Notes: generated by a model from the letters alone, not told the origin. 6,588 nt of DNA from DATGLE01 sp035294325 (GCA_035294325.1 DATGLE010000058.1:1-6588); one strand, 5' to 3'; shown: positions 1 to 6,525, counted from the stretch's first letter. Translations and numbers: made by a program.

Positions 1-1
1 T

Positions 2-763
2 ACCCCTGCCGCTCTCTCGTATAAGCTGCTCACGATCAAAAATGCCAGCGCCTGGTCCATTGGCGTCGTCGATGGCGCCATCGCGCTGATCCTGGTCATT
101 GGCGGCTACCAGGTCATCCTACGTCACCACCTGGGACTGCCTACCGGCTGGGTGCTGGAACTGCTCTCTCACCTGGCCCTCACCGCGATCATCGCCAATG
201 TAGGCTTCTTTTATGTCCTGCCCCAGCTTATCGAACTGAACAATAGCCTGTGTATCAGCCTGTGGATGGCCTTCGGACATGCCGGCGTCGGGGACTTTAG
301 CCTGCCATTGGGCGTCGTGAACTGGCTGCGCCAGCCCTTCACCATCGGCCTGTTTGTGGTGATTGATTTCGTCCTCTCGCTCTTGCTGGTGATCGTGCAA
401 CTGGTACGCCTGGGCCTCTTAGATGCCCTGATCGTCTTCGCGCCGTTAGGCATCATGTGCGCGGCTCTCCCCCATACCCGCGCCTTCTTTCGCCTCTGGG
501 TGATCGGCTTCTTCTGTACGCTGTTTGTGCAGGTGCTCCAGGTCGGTGCGATGGCGCTGGGATCGGCGCTCATTGTCAGCTTTGGTACCGCCAGCACGAC
601 GCCGATCATCATACTGGTAGGCATCGCCACCACCTATATCGCCTTCAGACTCCCGCACATGTTGCTCTCCGGGGCGCTGCGTGCTTCCGTTGGGTCCGTG
701 CATGCCAGTATCAGCGCCGTGGCGACGGAAGTGGTCCACCTGCTCCGCGCCCCTGGAGCGTGA
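2..763 (+). CDS. TrbL/VirB6-like T4SS inner-membrane channel protein (5'-partial)
   Basis: The frame is open from base 2 to the TGA at 761-763, so this is the last 253 residues of a protein that begins upstream. A GTG at 152 lies in this frame, but the coding character continues before it (a hydrophobic helix is encoded around bases 53-120), so it is not taken as the start. About six membrane segments are visible, near residues 18-40, 58-74, 112-134, 139-156, 162-195 and 200-216 of the visible part, with few charges between them and a short, mostly hydrophobic tail. This layout fits the TrbL/VirB6 family, polytopic proteins forming the inner-membrane part of the conjugation channel. Position supports it: it lies directly upstream of a wall hydrolase, a pilin-like gene, PrgI and VirB4. 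The sequence alone has no diagnostic motif, so the family call rests on topology and context. Confidence 0.72.
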   Translation, partial: TPAALSYKLLTIKNASAWSIGVVDGAIALILVIGGYQVILRHHLGLPTGWVLELLSHLALTAIIANVGFFYVLPQLIELNNSLCISLWMAFGHAGVGDFSLPLGVVNWLRQPFTIGLFVVIDFVLSLLLVIVQLVRLGLLDALIVFAPLGIMCAALPHTRAFFRLWVIGFFCTLFVQVLQVGAMALGSALIVSFGTASTTPIIILVGIATTYIAFRLPHMLLSGALRASVGSVHASISAVATEVVHLLRAPGA

Positions 764-769
764 GGAGGG
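762..769 (+). promoter_or_regulatory. Ribosome binding site deciding the hydrolase start
   Basis: The purine run GAGGAGGG overlaps the stop codon of the upstream membrane protein and lies 4 bases before the ATG at 774. It selects this ATG over in-frame start codons further upstream (for example at 681), which lie inside the previous gene and would add a non-signal-like N-terminus. The overlap with the stop suggests coupled translation. Confidence 0.8.
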
Positions 770-773
770 CACG

Positions 774-1847
774 ATGCGATTGGTGGGTCTCCTTCTAGCC
801 GCAGGGATGGTCGCGTTCCTTGCTCTTGCCCTGCTGGTCACGGTGATGGCGGCACAGCCCGTACCTTCCTCCAGTGAGGGGATTGGCGATCCGGCAGTGG
901 TGCAGGCGGCCTTCACGATGCAGGCGCACCTCTTCGGTCCCCGCGCCACGCTCTATGACAGGGATTTTCCCCAAACGGTCATCGCCTACTGGAATTCCAT
1001 CTGTCATGGCTGCACCGAAATGCAGTCCGGCTCACTCCAGTGCGTCATGTTCGTGCTGGGCGCCTATGCCCTGGCTGGTCAACCTCTGCATATCTGGGGC
1101 AATGCCATTGACTTCTGGGCGCTCTACCAGCGGCAGCCGGGATGGACAGAGGTGCCCACCGGGCGCGGCATCCCGCTACCTGGCGATGTGCTGGTCTGGC
1201 AGGGAGGAGCCTTCGGCCATGTCGCGGTAGTGACAAGCGTCGTGCCGCCCACCAGCACGCAGGACGGCAGCGTGACGGTCGCCGAGGCCAATGCGCCGGG
1301 GAACCGCTTTCCTGGCAGCGCACTGCCGGGCAACTGGTACACCATGCCCATACGTCCCGACCTCTCGTTTGCAACCTGGGCTGGCTACCGCGTGCTGGGC
1401 TTCCTGCATCAGAAAATCGCACTGGCCGATGGAGCTGGGGAACTGCCGCCCGGCCTCTCTCTGGCAATGCCTCTGGTGCGTCTGGCCTGGGATGAGGCCG
1501 TCGCGGCTGGCATTCCTCCTGGTTACTTCGTGCGGCAGATCAATCAGGAGAGCGGTTTCGTTCCTGATGCCCGCTCGCCTGCCGGGGCGGAAGGGATCGC
1601 GCAGTTCATGCCGGAGACGGCGGCGCGTCTCGGCGTCAATCCCTTCGACCCGGCCTCAGCGCTGCATGGCGCGGCGCAGCTTATGGCTAGCCTTGTGCAG
1701 CAGTACCACCAGGACTATGCCAAAGCGCTCGCTGCCTATAACGCGGGCAGCGGAGCGGTGACGCGCTGTATGCAGATGCAGCCTACCACCTGGCTCAGTT
1801 GCTTGCCCACTGAAACCCAGCAGTATGTGAAAGACATTCTGCACTAG
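774..1847 (+). CDS. Membrane-anchored CHAP + SLT peptidoglycan hydrolase (VirB1-like)
   Basis: This 357-residue protein probably opens the peptidoglycan for the secretion channel. Residues about 2-27 form one long hydrophobic stretch after a single Arg, a signal anchor or signal peptide, so the enzyme domains would be outside the membrane. Residues about 70-210 look like a CHAP (NlpC/P60-type amidase/endopeptidase) domain: nucleophile Cys90 in LQCVMFV, His149 in FGHVAVV, and Glu171/Asn173 in VAEANAPG as the likely third polar residue. Residues about 235-350 are a lytic transglycosylase (SLT) domain: catalytic Glu259 in INQESGF, then GIAQFMPETA and an LAAYNAG motif near 319-325. Together they would cut both peptide and glycan bonds. 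Start at 774 chosen for its ribosome binding site and signal-like N-terminus. Extra cysteines occur at 77, 80, 332 and 343. The gene begins 10 bases after the TrbL-like gene and ends 21 bases before the pilin-like gene. Confidence 0.9.
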   Translation: MRLVGLLLAAGMVAFLALALLVTVMAAQPVPSSSEGIGDPAVVQAAFTMQAHLFGPRATLYDRDFPQTVIAYWNSICHGCTEMQSGSLQCVMFVLGAYALAGQPLHIWGNAIDFWALYQRQPGWTEVPTGRGIPLPGDVLVWQGGAFGHVAVVTSVVPPTSTQDGSVTVAEANAPGNRFPGSALPGNWYTMPIRPDLSFATWAGYRVLGFLHQKIALADGAGELPPGLSLAMPLVRLAWDEAVAAGIPPGYFVRQINQESGFVPDARSPAGAEGIAQFMPETAARLGVNPFDPASALHGAAQLMASLVQQYHQDYAKALAAYNAGSGAVTRCMQMQPTTWLSCLPTETQQYVKDILH

Positions 1848-1854
1848 TGCAAAG

Positions 1855-1860
1855 AAAGGA
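1855..1860 (+). promoter_or_regulatory. Ribosome binding site of the pilin-like gene
   Basis: AAAGGA lies 8 bases before the ATG at 1869 but only 2 bases before the in-frame GTG at 1863. The spacing favours the ATG, giving a 99-residue protein rather than 101. Confidence 0.6.
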
Positions 1861-1868
1861 TTGTGTCT

Positions 1869-2168
1869 ATGGACTCTCTCGTTCATCTCGCTCCGCATGT
1901 GCTGGCAACCCTGCTGGCCCAGCCGCCTGCCGATACCTCCGGGGTAAGCAATGCCTTTATTGGTCTGGCGAAGCTGGGAGGAGCCATGCTGGGCGGTGTG
2001 ATCGCCTTCTTTGGCGTCATCTGCGGCTTCCAATATATTGCCGCCGTGGATGATGCCGCCAAAGCGATGCATGCCAAACGGGCTATCGGCAGCCTGCTCG
2101 TTGGCGCCATCATCGTGGCGGTCAGCGTCAATTTCGCTCCGCAGATCGTGAGTGTGATCTTTCCCTAA
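1869..2168 (+). CDS. Small two-helix VirB2/TrbC-like pilin candidate
   Basis: The 99-residue product has a mildly hydrophobic N-terminus (residues 1-20), a short polar stretch, and two strong membrane helices at about 36-60 and 72-97. They are separated by a compact charged loop (residues 61-71: DDAAKAMHAKR). Size, the paired helices, the small-residue-rich first helix (GGAMLGGVIAFFG) and the basic loop match the VirB2/TrbC type of T4SS pilin or channel subunit. The place just before a PrgI/VirB3-like gene and VirB4 matches the classic virB2-virB3-virB4 order. A processed signal peptide is possible, with the segment ending near Ala17-Gln18, but no clear cleavage site is seen. It could instead be a small non-polymerising membrane subunit, as in many monoderm systems. 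A GTG at 1863 would add only two residues. Confidence 0.68.
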   Translation: MDSLVHLAPHVLATLLAQPPADTSGVSNAFIGLAKLGGAMLGGVIAFFGVICGFQYIAAVDDAAKAMHAKRAIGSLLVGAIIVAVSVNFAPQIVSVIFP

Positions 2169-2176
2169 AACGGGAC

Positions 2177-2207
2177 GCGGGAAGGATGCAGGAAAGAGCC
2201 TTCCCGC
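2177..2207 (+). promoter_or_regulatory. Intercistronic hairpin (perfect 9-bp stem) behind the pilin-like gene
   Basis: GCGGGAAGG (2177-2185) and CCTTCCCGC (2199-2207) are exact reverse complements around a 13-base loop. It sits in the only sizeable gap of the operon (61 bases), 8 bases after the pilin-like stop. The bases that follow (TGTCTTTC) are only moderately T-rich, so it is a weak terminator at best. A leaky attenuator, or a structure protecting the 3' end of a pilin-like message, would also fit. The function is inferred; the inverted repeat is directly visible. Confidence 0.6.
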
Positions 2208-2215
2208 TGTCTTTC

Positions 2216-2224
2216 AGGAGGAGG
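2216..2224 (+). promoter_or_regulatory. Very strong Shine-Dalgarno of the PrgI-like gene
   Basis: AGGAGGAGG, followed by T, is near-perfectly complementary to the 16S rRNA tail and lies 5 bases before the ATG at 2230. It is the best ribosome binding site in the window and starts just 8 bases after the hairpin stem, so folding of the hairpin would leave it exposed. Confidence 0.85.
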
Positions 2225-2229
2225 TAGCT

Positions 2230-2622
2230 ATGCCATCCGATTCGTTCTCTAACCGTCCTGCCCCTCGGCAGATCCCGCATCTGGAGGTCGAAGATACCAT
2301 CCTGCGTGTTGGGCCGCTCTCGCTCTCCTTGCGACAAGCTGCCCTGTTGCTCATTGGCGGCTGTGTGGCCTGGAGTCTGTGGAAAGCCTCCTGGGGCCTT
2401 GCCGCCTGGTACACCCCGGGCCTGGTATTGCGGGTGCTCCTTGTGGCCCTGCCGGCGCTCGTCTCGCTTGCCTTCGCCTTTGGCAGCAGTGGCGGACGCC
2501 GCTATGATGCCTGGATCATGGTCATCTGGCGCTATCTGTGGCTGCCCAAGATTGCCATCTGGCGCCGCTCTGCTGTGCAGGAGGCATCCTCGTTCGACGA
2601 ATCAGAAAGCGAGGCCCGATGA
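2230..2622 (+). CDS. PrgI-family / VirB3-like T4SS membrane protein
   Basis: This 130-residue protein has the PrgI-family plan: a polar N-terminus with a proline-containing segment (PRQIPHLEVED), then a short stretch with LSLRQ (about residues 31-36) entering the first membrane helix (36-58). A second helix follows (63-84), then a basic/aromatic C-terminal part (GGRRYDAWIMVIWRYLWLPK, about 88-107). PrgI proteins are the monoderm counterparts of VirB3 and typically sit next to VirB4, helping to place the ATPase at the membrane. Here the stop codon overlaps the VirB4 start (ATGA), so the two should be made together. The last 15 residues are acidic and Ser-rich and may be a flexible cytoplasmic tail. 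The start is firmly set by the ribosome binding site 5 bases upstream. Confidence 0.78.
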   Translation: MPSDSFSNRPAPRQIPHLEVEDTILRVGPLSLSLRQAALLLIGGCVAWSLWKASWGLAAWYTPGLVLRVLLVALPALVSLAFAFGSSGGRRYDAWIMVIWRYLWLPKIAIWRRSAVQEASSFDESESEAR

Positions 2623-5393
2623 TGTCTCCATTCACCAACAGAAAGAGCGTACAGCAGCGCTATGTGGCAGCCAGAGAAGTTCGCGAGAATGTCCTGTGCC
2701 TGGCTTCGCCTCTTAATCCAGGGCAACGGGAATACTGCGCCGTTCTTGAGGTGAGCGGCCTCACCTATCATCTCAAGTCTGAGGAAGAGCAAATGCTGAT
2801 TACGCAGCAATTTCAGCGCGTGCTCTCCGGCCTCACGTATCCGCTCCAGATCCTGGTCCGTATCCTGCCCCTGGATCTGGAGCCGTACCTGCGGCGCTTT
2901 CAGATCCCAGAAAGAGCCGGCGATGCCCTCTCGATGCTGTCGGCTTCATTGCTCCAGTTTCTGCGCGATCTCTCAGTGCAGCGCCAGCTTGTGGAGCGCA
3001 AGTGTTATATCATTGTCCCTGCTACAGACCTCGGCAGGAAAGCATCTCCGCGCATCAGCCTGGCGCACAGGAAGCAGCAGGAACAGTTTGAGCAGGCGCG
3101 TCAGCAACTCGATCTGCGCTGTCAGGAGATCGCCAGGCAATGCGCGATGATGGGGCTAGCCACGCGCAGATTAGAGAAGGCTGCGCTGGTCAATCTGGAA
3201 TATGGCTGCCTGCGCCCCCACTATGCCTGGCGCGCTCCCCTGCACCCACAGGTGATTGACGCGCTCGGCCAACCCATCCAGCGCAGGCCCTCTGGCAAGA
3301 CACAGCCGCAGCCCTCTTGGATGTACGCTGGAAACACACTGGCTGGCCTGGCAATGTCAAACCCCGCGCAAAGGCAGCGAACTGACAAAAAATCACTCGC
3401 TACCGCGCAGATCTTCACGGAACTGGCCGATCTGCTCGCGCCCGCAAGCGTACAGTTAGAGGCCGATTGTCTCCAGATTGAAGGTATGTTTGCCTGCACG
3501 CTGGCTGTGATCGGCCTGCCACGCTTTGTCTCCCCGGGATGGCTCCGGCCACTGATCGAACTGGGCGAGCCGATGGACCTCAGCTTTCATCTTCGCCCCA
3601 GGCCGTCGGGCGATCTTGTGCGCGAACTGCGCCGGCGTCAGCTTGAACTGACCTCTTCCTCCCTGCTGGCACAGGAACAGCGGCACCTGCTCGATCCCAC
3701 TCTACAGATCGCGCAGGAGGATGTGCAGCGCTTCCTGGAGCGGCTTGCCAGCGGCGAGGAGCGCTTCCTCGATTGGTCGATGTACGTGTGGCTTTATGGA
3801 AACACGAAACAGGCGCTGCGCGAACGCTGCGAGCGTGTGCGGGCCGTTCTCTACAATCTGCTCGTGGAGACGCGTCCGGCGCACTTTGAACAGGACCGAG
3901 GCTTCCACGCCTGCCAGCCGCATGCACGCGATACCCTGCGCGTGACGCATCTGTTGCCCAGTGAAGCGGCGGCCACCGCCTTTCCGTTTCTCTCCACGAC
4001 GCTCTTGATGCCGGGTGGCCTGCTCGAAGGGATCACGCCGACGGGCGAACCCGTGCTGCTGGACTGGTGGGCGCCGGAGCTTCGCAATGCCAATCGACTC
4101 CTTGTGGCGCCCTCGGGGGCGGGCAAATCCTTCAAAACCAAGCTGGATATCCTGCGCTGGCATCTGCTGATGACCTGTTCAAGGCTGCAAGCCTATGGCC
4201 TGCGTTCGCGCGCCTGTACCCATCAGCAGATCGTGATTGACCCGGAGCGCGAATACCTGCGCCTTGCCACAACGTTCGGCGGGCAGTGGATTCGGCTGGC
4301 GCCGGGTTCGGAGCAGCACCTCAATCCCTTCGACCTGCCCCGCCTGCGTCCTGGCACGCCCATCTACGGCAATCTGTTTGCCGACCAGGTGCAGTACCTC
4401 CAGGCATTTCTGGAGATCCTGCTCGCGGATCGCGGTCCCGATGGACCGGGCATGCTCACCAGCCAGGAGAAAGCGCTGCTGGATAGCGCCATCTATGAAG
4501 CCTATCGCCGCATCGGCATTACCTCCGATCCGCGCACCCATGACCGGCCCACACCACTCTTGCGCGATCTCTATGATATTCTTTCAAGCGAAGTCTGTGG
4601 TCCCGATCCAACCGGGTTGGGCCAGCGGCTTCGGCGTTTTGTGAAAGGAAGCCTGGCCGGCCTCTTCGATGGGCCAACCAATGTCGCGCTCGATAATCCG
4701 CTGGTCGTCTTTGATCTGCATGATCTGGAAAGCGAGTTACGCCCGATTGGCTTTTTCCTCATCAGCAACTATGTCTGGACGACCTCGTTCGGCTCAACCA
4801 TTCCGCGCCAGTTGATCGTCGATGAACTGCTCTCGCTCTATCAGTACCGCGAAGGCGCGAAGTTTCTCGAAACCCTGTTTCAGCGGGCGCGCAAACATTT
4901 TTTAGGCATTACTGGCATTACTCAGCACCCGGCCCTGCTCGCGAATAGCTCGATTCCGGCCAATTGCGCGACGCAGATCCTCATGGCTCAGGAATCTGCC
5001 TCGCTTGATAGCGTGGGCAGCGTCTTCAAGCTCTCGCAAGAGGAGCGACAGATCCTCAAAACCTGTGGCAAGGGAGATGCGCTGCTGTTGACTCACGACA
5101 AGCGCCTGGTGGTGCATTTTGCGGCGAGCCGGATTGAGCATGCCCTGGCAACAACCGATCCCCGAGAGTTGCGGGAGCTAACCACGCAACTCGCATCATT
5201 CCCACAGCATATGACTGCACAACAGCCCACACCTTCTTCACAGGCGCTAGTCGCGCACCCCGCACCGTCTCCGCAGGATATTGCCGAGCAGCCGACAGTG
5301 CCGCTCGTCGCCATCCAGGCTCGCACGCTCTCTCCACATTCCGTGCAGCAGAACGGGCATCGGCAGGGAGGAGCAACGTATGGTCTCTCGTGA
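2619..5393 (+). CDS. virB4: VirB4/TraC-family T4SS ATPase
   Basis: A 924-residue AAA+/RecA-like ATPase that powers T4SS assembly and substrate transfer at the cytoplasmic face of the membrane. The N-terminal part (about 15-430) is the VirB4/TraC-type domain, recognisable from EVRENVLCL, VLEVSGLTYHLKSEEEQ and ILVRILPLDLEPYL. It includes a Gln/Arg-rich helical stretch at 150-205, and a Pro/Gln/Lys-rich linker around 235-275 splits the domain. The motor domain has a P-loop APSGAGKS (497-504, Lys503, Ala in place of the first Gly), VIDPEREY, a Walker B-like LIVDE (Asp735, Glu736) and a GITQHP motif (Gln769). Residues 861-924 form a Pro/Gln/Ser-rich tail without evident fold. Starts at 2619 and 2622 are both possible (tandem ATGs behind GAGG at 2611); the first gives the 4-base ATGA overlap with PrgI. 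In-frame codons back to 2538 lie inside PrgI and are rejected. At its 3' end it overlaps the primase gene by 14 bases. Confidence 0.95.
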   Translation: MMSPFTNRKSVQQRYVAAREVRENVLCLASPLNPGQREYCAVLEVSGLTYHLKSEEEQMLITQQFQRVLSGLTYPLQILVRILPLDLEPYLRRFQIPERAGDALSMLSASLLQFLRDLSVQRQLVERKCYIIVPATDLGRKASPRISLAHRKQQEQFEQARQQLDLRCQEIARQCAMMGLATRRLEKAALVNLEYGCLRPHYAWRAPLHPQVIDALGQPIQRRPSGKTQPQPSWMYAGNTLAGLAMSNPAQRQRTDKKSLATAQIFTELADLLAPASVQLEADCLQIEGMFACTLAVIGLPRFVSPGWLRPLIELGEPMDLSFHLRPRPSGDLVRELRRRQLELTSSSLLAQEQRHLLDPTLQIAQEDVQRFLERLASGEERFLDWSMYVWLYGNTKQALRERCERVRAVLYNLLVETRPAHFEQDRGFHACQPHARDTLRVTHLLPSEAAATAFPFLSTTLLMPGGLLEGITPTGEPVLLDWWAPELRNANRLLVAPSGAGKSFKTKLDILRWHLLMTCSRLQAYGLRSRACTHQQIVIDPEREYLRLATTFGGQWIRLAPGSEQHLNPFDLPRLRPGTPIYGNLFADQVQYLQAFLEILLADRGPDGPGMLTSQEKALLDSAIYEAYRRIGITSDPRTHDRPTPLLRDLYDILSSEVCGPDPTGLGQRLRRFVKGSLAGLFDGPTNVALDNPLVVFDLHDLESELRPIGFFLISNYVWTTSFGSTIPRQLIVDELLSLYQYREGAKFLETLFQRARKHFLGITGITQHPALLANSSIPANCATQILMAQESASLDSVGSVFKLSQEERQILKTCGKGDALLLTHDKRLVVHFAASRIEHALATTDPRELRELTTQLASFPQHMTAQQPTPSSQALVAHPAPSPQDIAEQPTVPLVAIQARTLSPHSVQQNGHRQGGATYGLS
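5365..5373 (+). promoter_or_regulatory. Ribosome binding site of the primase, inside the VirB4 gene
   Basis: The run AGGGAGGAG lies 6 bases before the ATG at 5380 and within the last codons of the VirB4 gene. It fixes the primase start at 5380 rather than at an in-frame start at 5281, which would add 33 residues unlike any primase N-terminus. Confidence 0.85.
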
Positions 5394-6525
5394 GGAGATT
5401 GTGCAGGCGAAAACGGCGGTGCGCCTGGAAGATGTCTGCCGGCAACGCGGCGTGGCGCTCTCCGTGTGCAGCAACGAACGCCTGGAGGGCTGCTGTCCGT
5501 TTCACGAAGATCACACGCCCAGCTTCAATGTCTATGTCGAGAGCCAGCGCTATTGCTGCTTTGGGTGCGGAGCGCAGGGAGATGTGATTGATTTTGTGCG
5601 TGCGCTTGATGGCTGCTCGTTTGCCGAGGCAGTGCAGCGCTTGCTTCCCATGCAAAGCGTTACACGTTTCCAAAGCGTCAGGCCGTCGGTGCCCGTGCGA
5701 TCTGTTCGTCGCAAAGAGCCTATACGGTCAAACGGACGAAAGGATGACTGTGATGATTTTATGCCGTTGCTGACGCAGGCGCTTGCCATCTACCACGAGA
5801 CACTGTTGCACACGCCGCTTGCCCAGCAGTACCTTGCCACACGCGGCATTGAGATGGCGGCGATAACGCGTTGTCGCCTGGGCTATGCCGATGGCACGAG
5901 CTTGCGCCTGGCTCTGCGCGGTAATGAACAGGCGTGGGGGCAGGCACAGCGCGCCGGCTTACTCACCAGAGGCGGCAAAGAGTGGCTTTCCGGCAGACTC
6001 ATCATTCCCGATCTGCGCGGCGAGCGCTGCATCTGGATGATTGGCCGCGCGCTACCGGCACCCATCCACCCTCTGTGCAAAGCGAACGATAAGTACCTGG
6101 GGCTTTCGATCCCAAAGACGCTGCTTGGCTACCAGGTCGCGCTCGCCGAACTGCAAGCGCCGCCCACCCGCCCACTTCAAGGGATTGTGGTGGTGGAGGG
6201 AGCCATTGATTATGTGCTGGCGCGGGCCTGGGAACTGCCCTGCCTGTGTGTGGCTTTTCTGGGCACACATCCCAGCCGCAGTCAGTTGCAAGCGCTTTTG
6301 CATCTGCATGCGGTGAGCGGGCTGCCCTTCCTCGACTGGCACGATGCCGACGAGCGCGGACGGCTGGCCTCCCTTCACCTGCTCGCACAGCTCCACGGTC
6401 TGCCTGTCCGCCTGTTCCCTGAGATTGTTGACAGCAAAGATCTTGCTGATGTAGCAACACAGCCCGATGGCTATACCCGGCTCGTCCACGCCTGGCAGGC
6501 CATCGGCGATGGAGGTGAACTATGA
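5380..6525 (+). CDS. Short DnaG-type primase (CHC2 zinc finger + TOPRIM)
   Basis: This 381-residue protein should make RNA primers on single-stranded DNA. Residues 4-90 are a CHC2 zinc-binding domain, CPFH with Cys39/His42 and CFGCG with Cys60/Cys63, followed by GDVIDFV. A basic linker (about 91-125) leads to the DnaG catalytic core: QYLATRGI near 150-157, then RLIIPDLRGE and KYLGL. The TOPRIM domain has VVEGAID (Glu273, Asp277), a DADERG metal site (Asp322, Asp324) and a final KDLADV near 353. All expected catalytic acids are present, so it looks active. It is much shorter than chromosomal DnaG (around 600 residues) and ends right after TOPRIM, without a helicase-interaction domain, as in many plasmid, phage and element primases. 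The start overlaps the VirB4 end by 14 bases. The stop overlaps the next gene as ATGA. Likely role: priming the complementary strand during conjugative transfer or element replication. Confidence 0.92.
   Translation: MVSREEIVQAKTAVRLEDVCRQRGVALSVCSNERLEGCCPFHEDHTPSFNVYVESQRYCCFGCGAQGDVIDFVRALDGCSFAEAVQRLLPMQSVTRFQSVRPSVPVRSVRRKEPIRSNGRKDDCDDFMPLLTQALAIYHETLLHTPLAQQYLATRGIEMAAITRCRLGYADGTSLRLALRGNEQAWGQAQRAGLLTRGGKEWLSGRLIIPDLRGERCIWMIGRALPAPIHPLCKANDKYLGLSIPKTLLGYQVALAELQAPPTRPLQGIVVVEGAIDYVLARAWELPCLCVAFLGTHPSRSQLQALLHLHAVSGLPFLDWHDADERGRLASLHLLAQLHGLPVRLFPEIVDSKDLADVATQPDGYTRLVHAWQAIGDGGEL
6511..6517 (+). promoter_or_regulatory. Ribosome binding site of the gene running off the right edge
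   Basis: GGAGGTG lies 4 bases before the ATG at 6522, inside the last codons of the primase gene. With the ATGA overlap it makes a coupled start very likely. Confidence 0.75.

Noticed and set aside
70..83. Perfect 14-base palindrome CGATGGCGCCATCG as an operator or recombination site
   Set aside because: It lies inside a membrane-helix coding stretch. A palindrome of this length is expected about once in a few windows of this size by chance, and there is no second copy or nearby promoter.
152..763. GTG at 152 as the true start of the TrbL-like gene
   Set aside because: The frame is open to the window edge and encodes a typical hydrophobic helix before the GTG, so the real start lies upstream of the window.
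681..773. Upstream start for the hydrolase
   Set aside because: It would place 31 non-hydrophobic residues before a clear signal anchor and lies inside the previous gene; the ATG at 774 has the ribosome binding site.
446..949. Antisense open frame of 167 codons opposite the TrbL-like and hydrolase genes
   Set aside because: Shadow of two real genes; no family resemblance and no plausible start signal.
2177..2215. Hairpin as a strong intrinsic terminator ending the operon
   Set aside because: The T-run after the stem is short and broken, and genes of the same pathway continue directly downstream, so full termination is unlikely.
5056..5673. Antisense open frame of 205 codons across the VirB4-primase junction
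   Set aside because: It lies opposite two well-supported genes, has a composition unlike any recognisable protein, and has no clear ribosome binding site. Long antisense frames are common in G+C-rich coding DNA.
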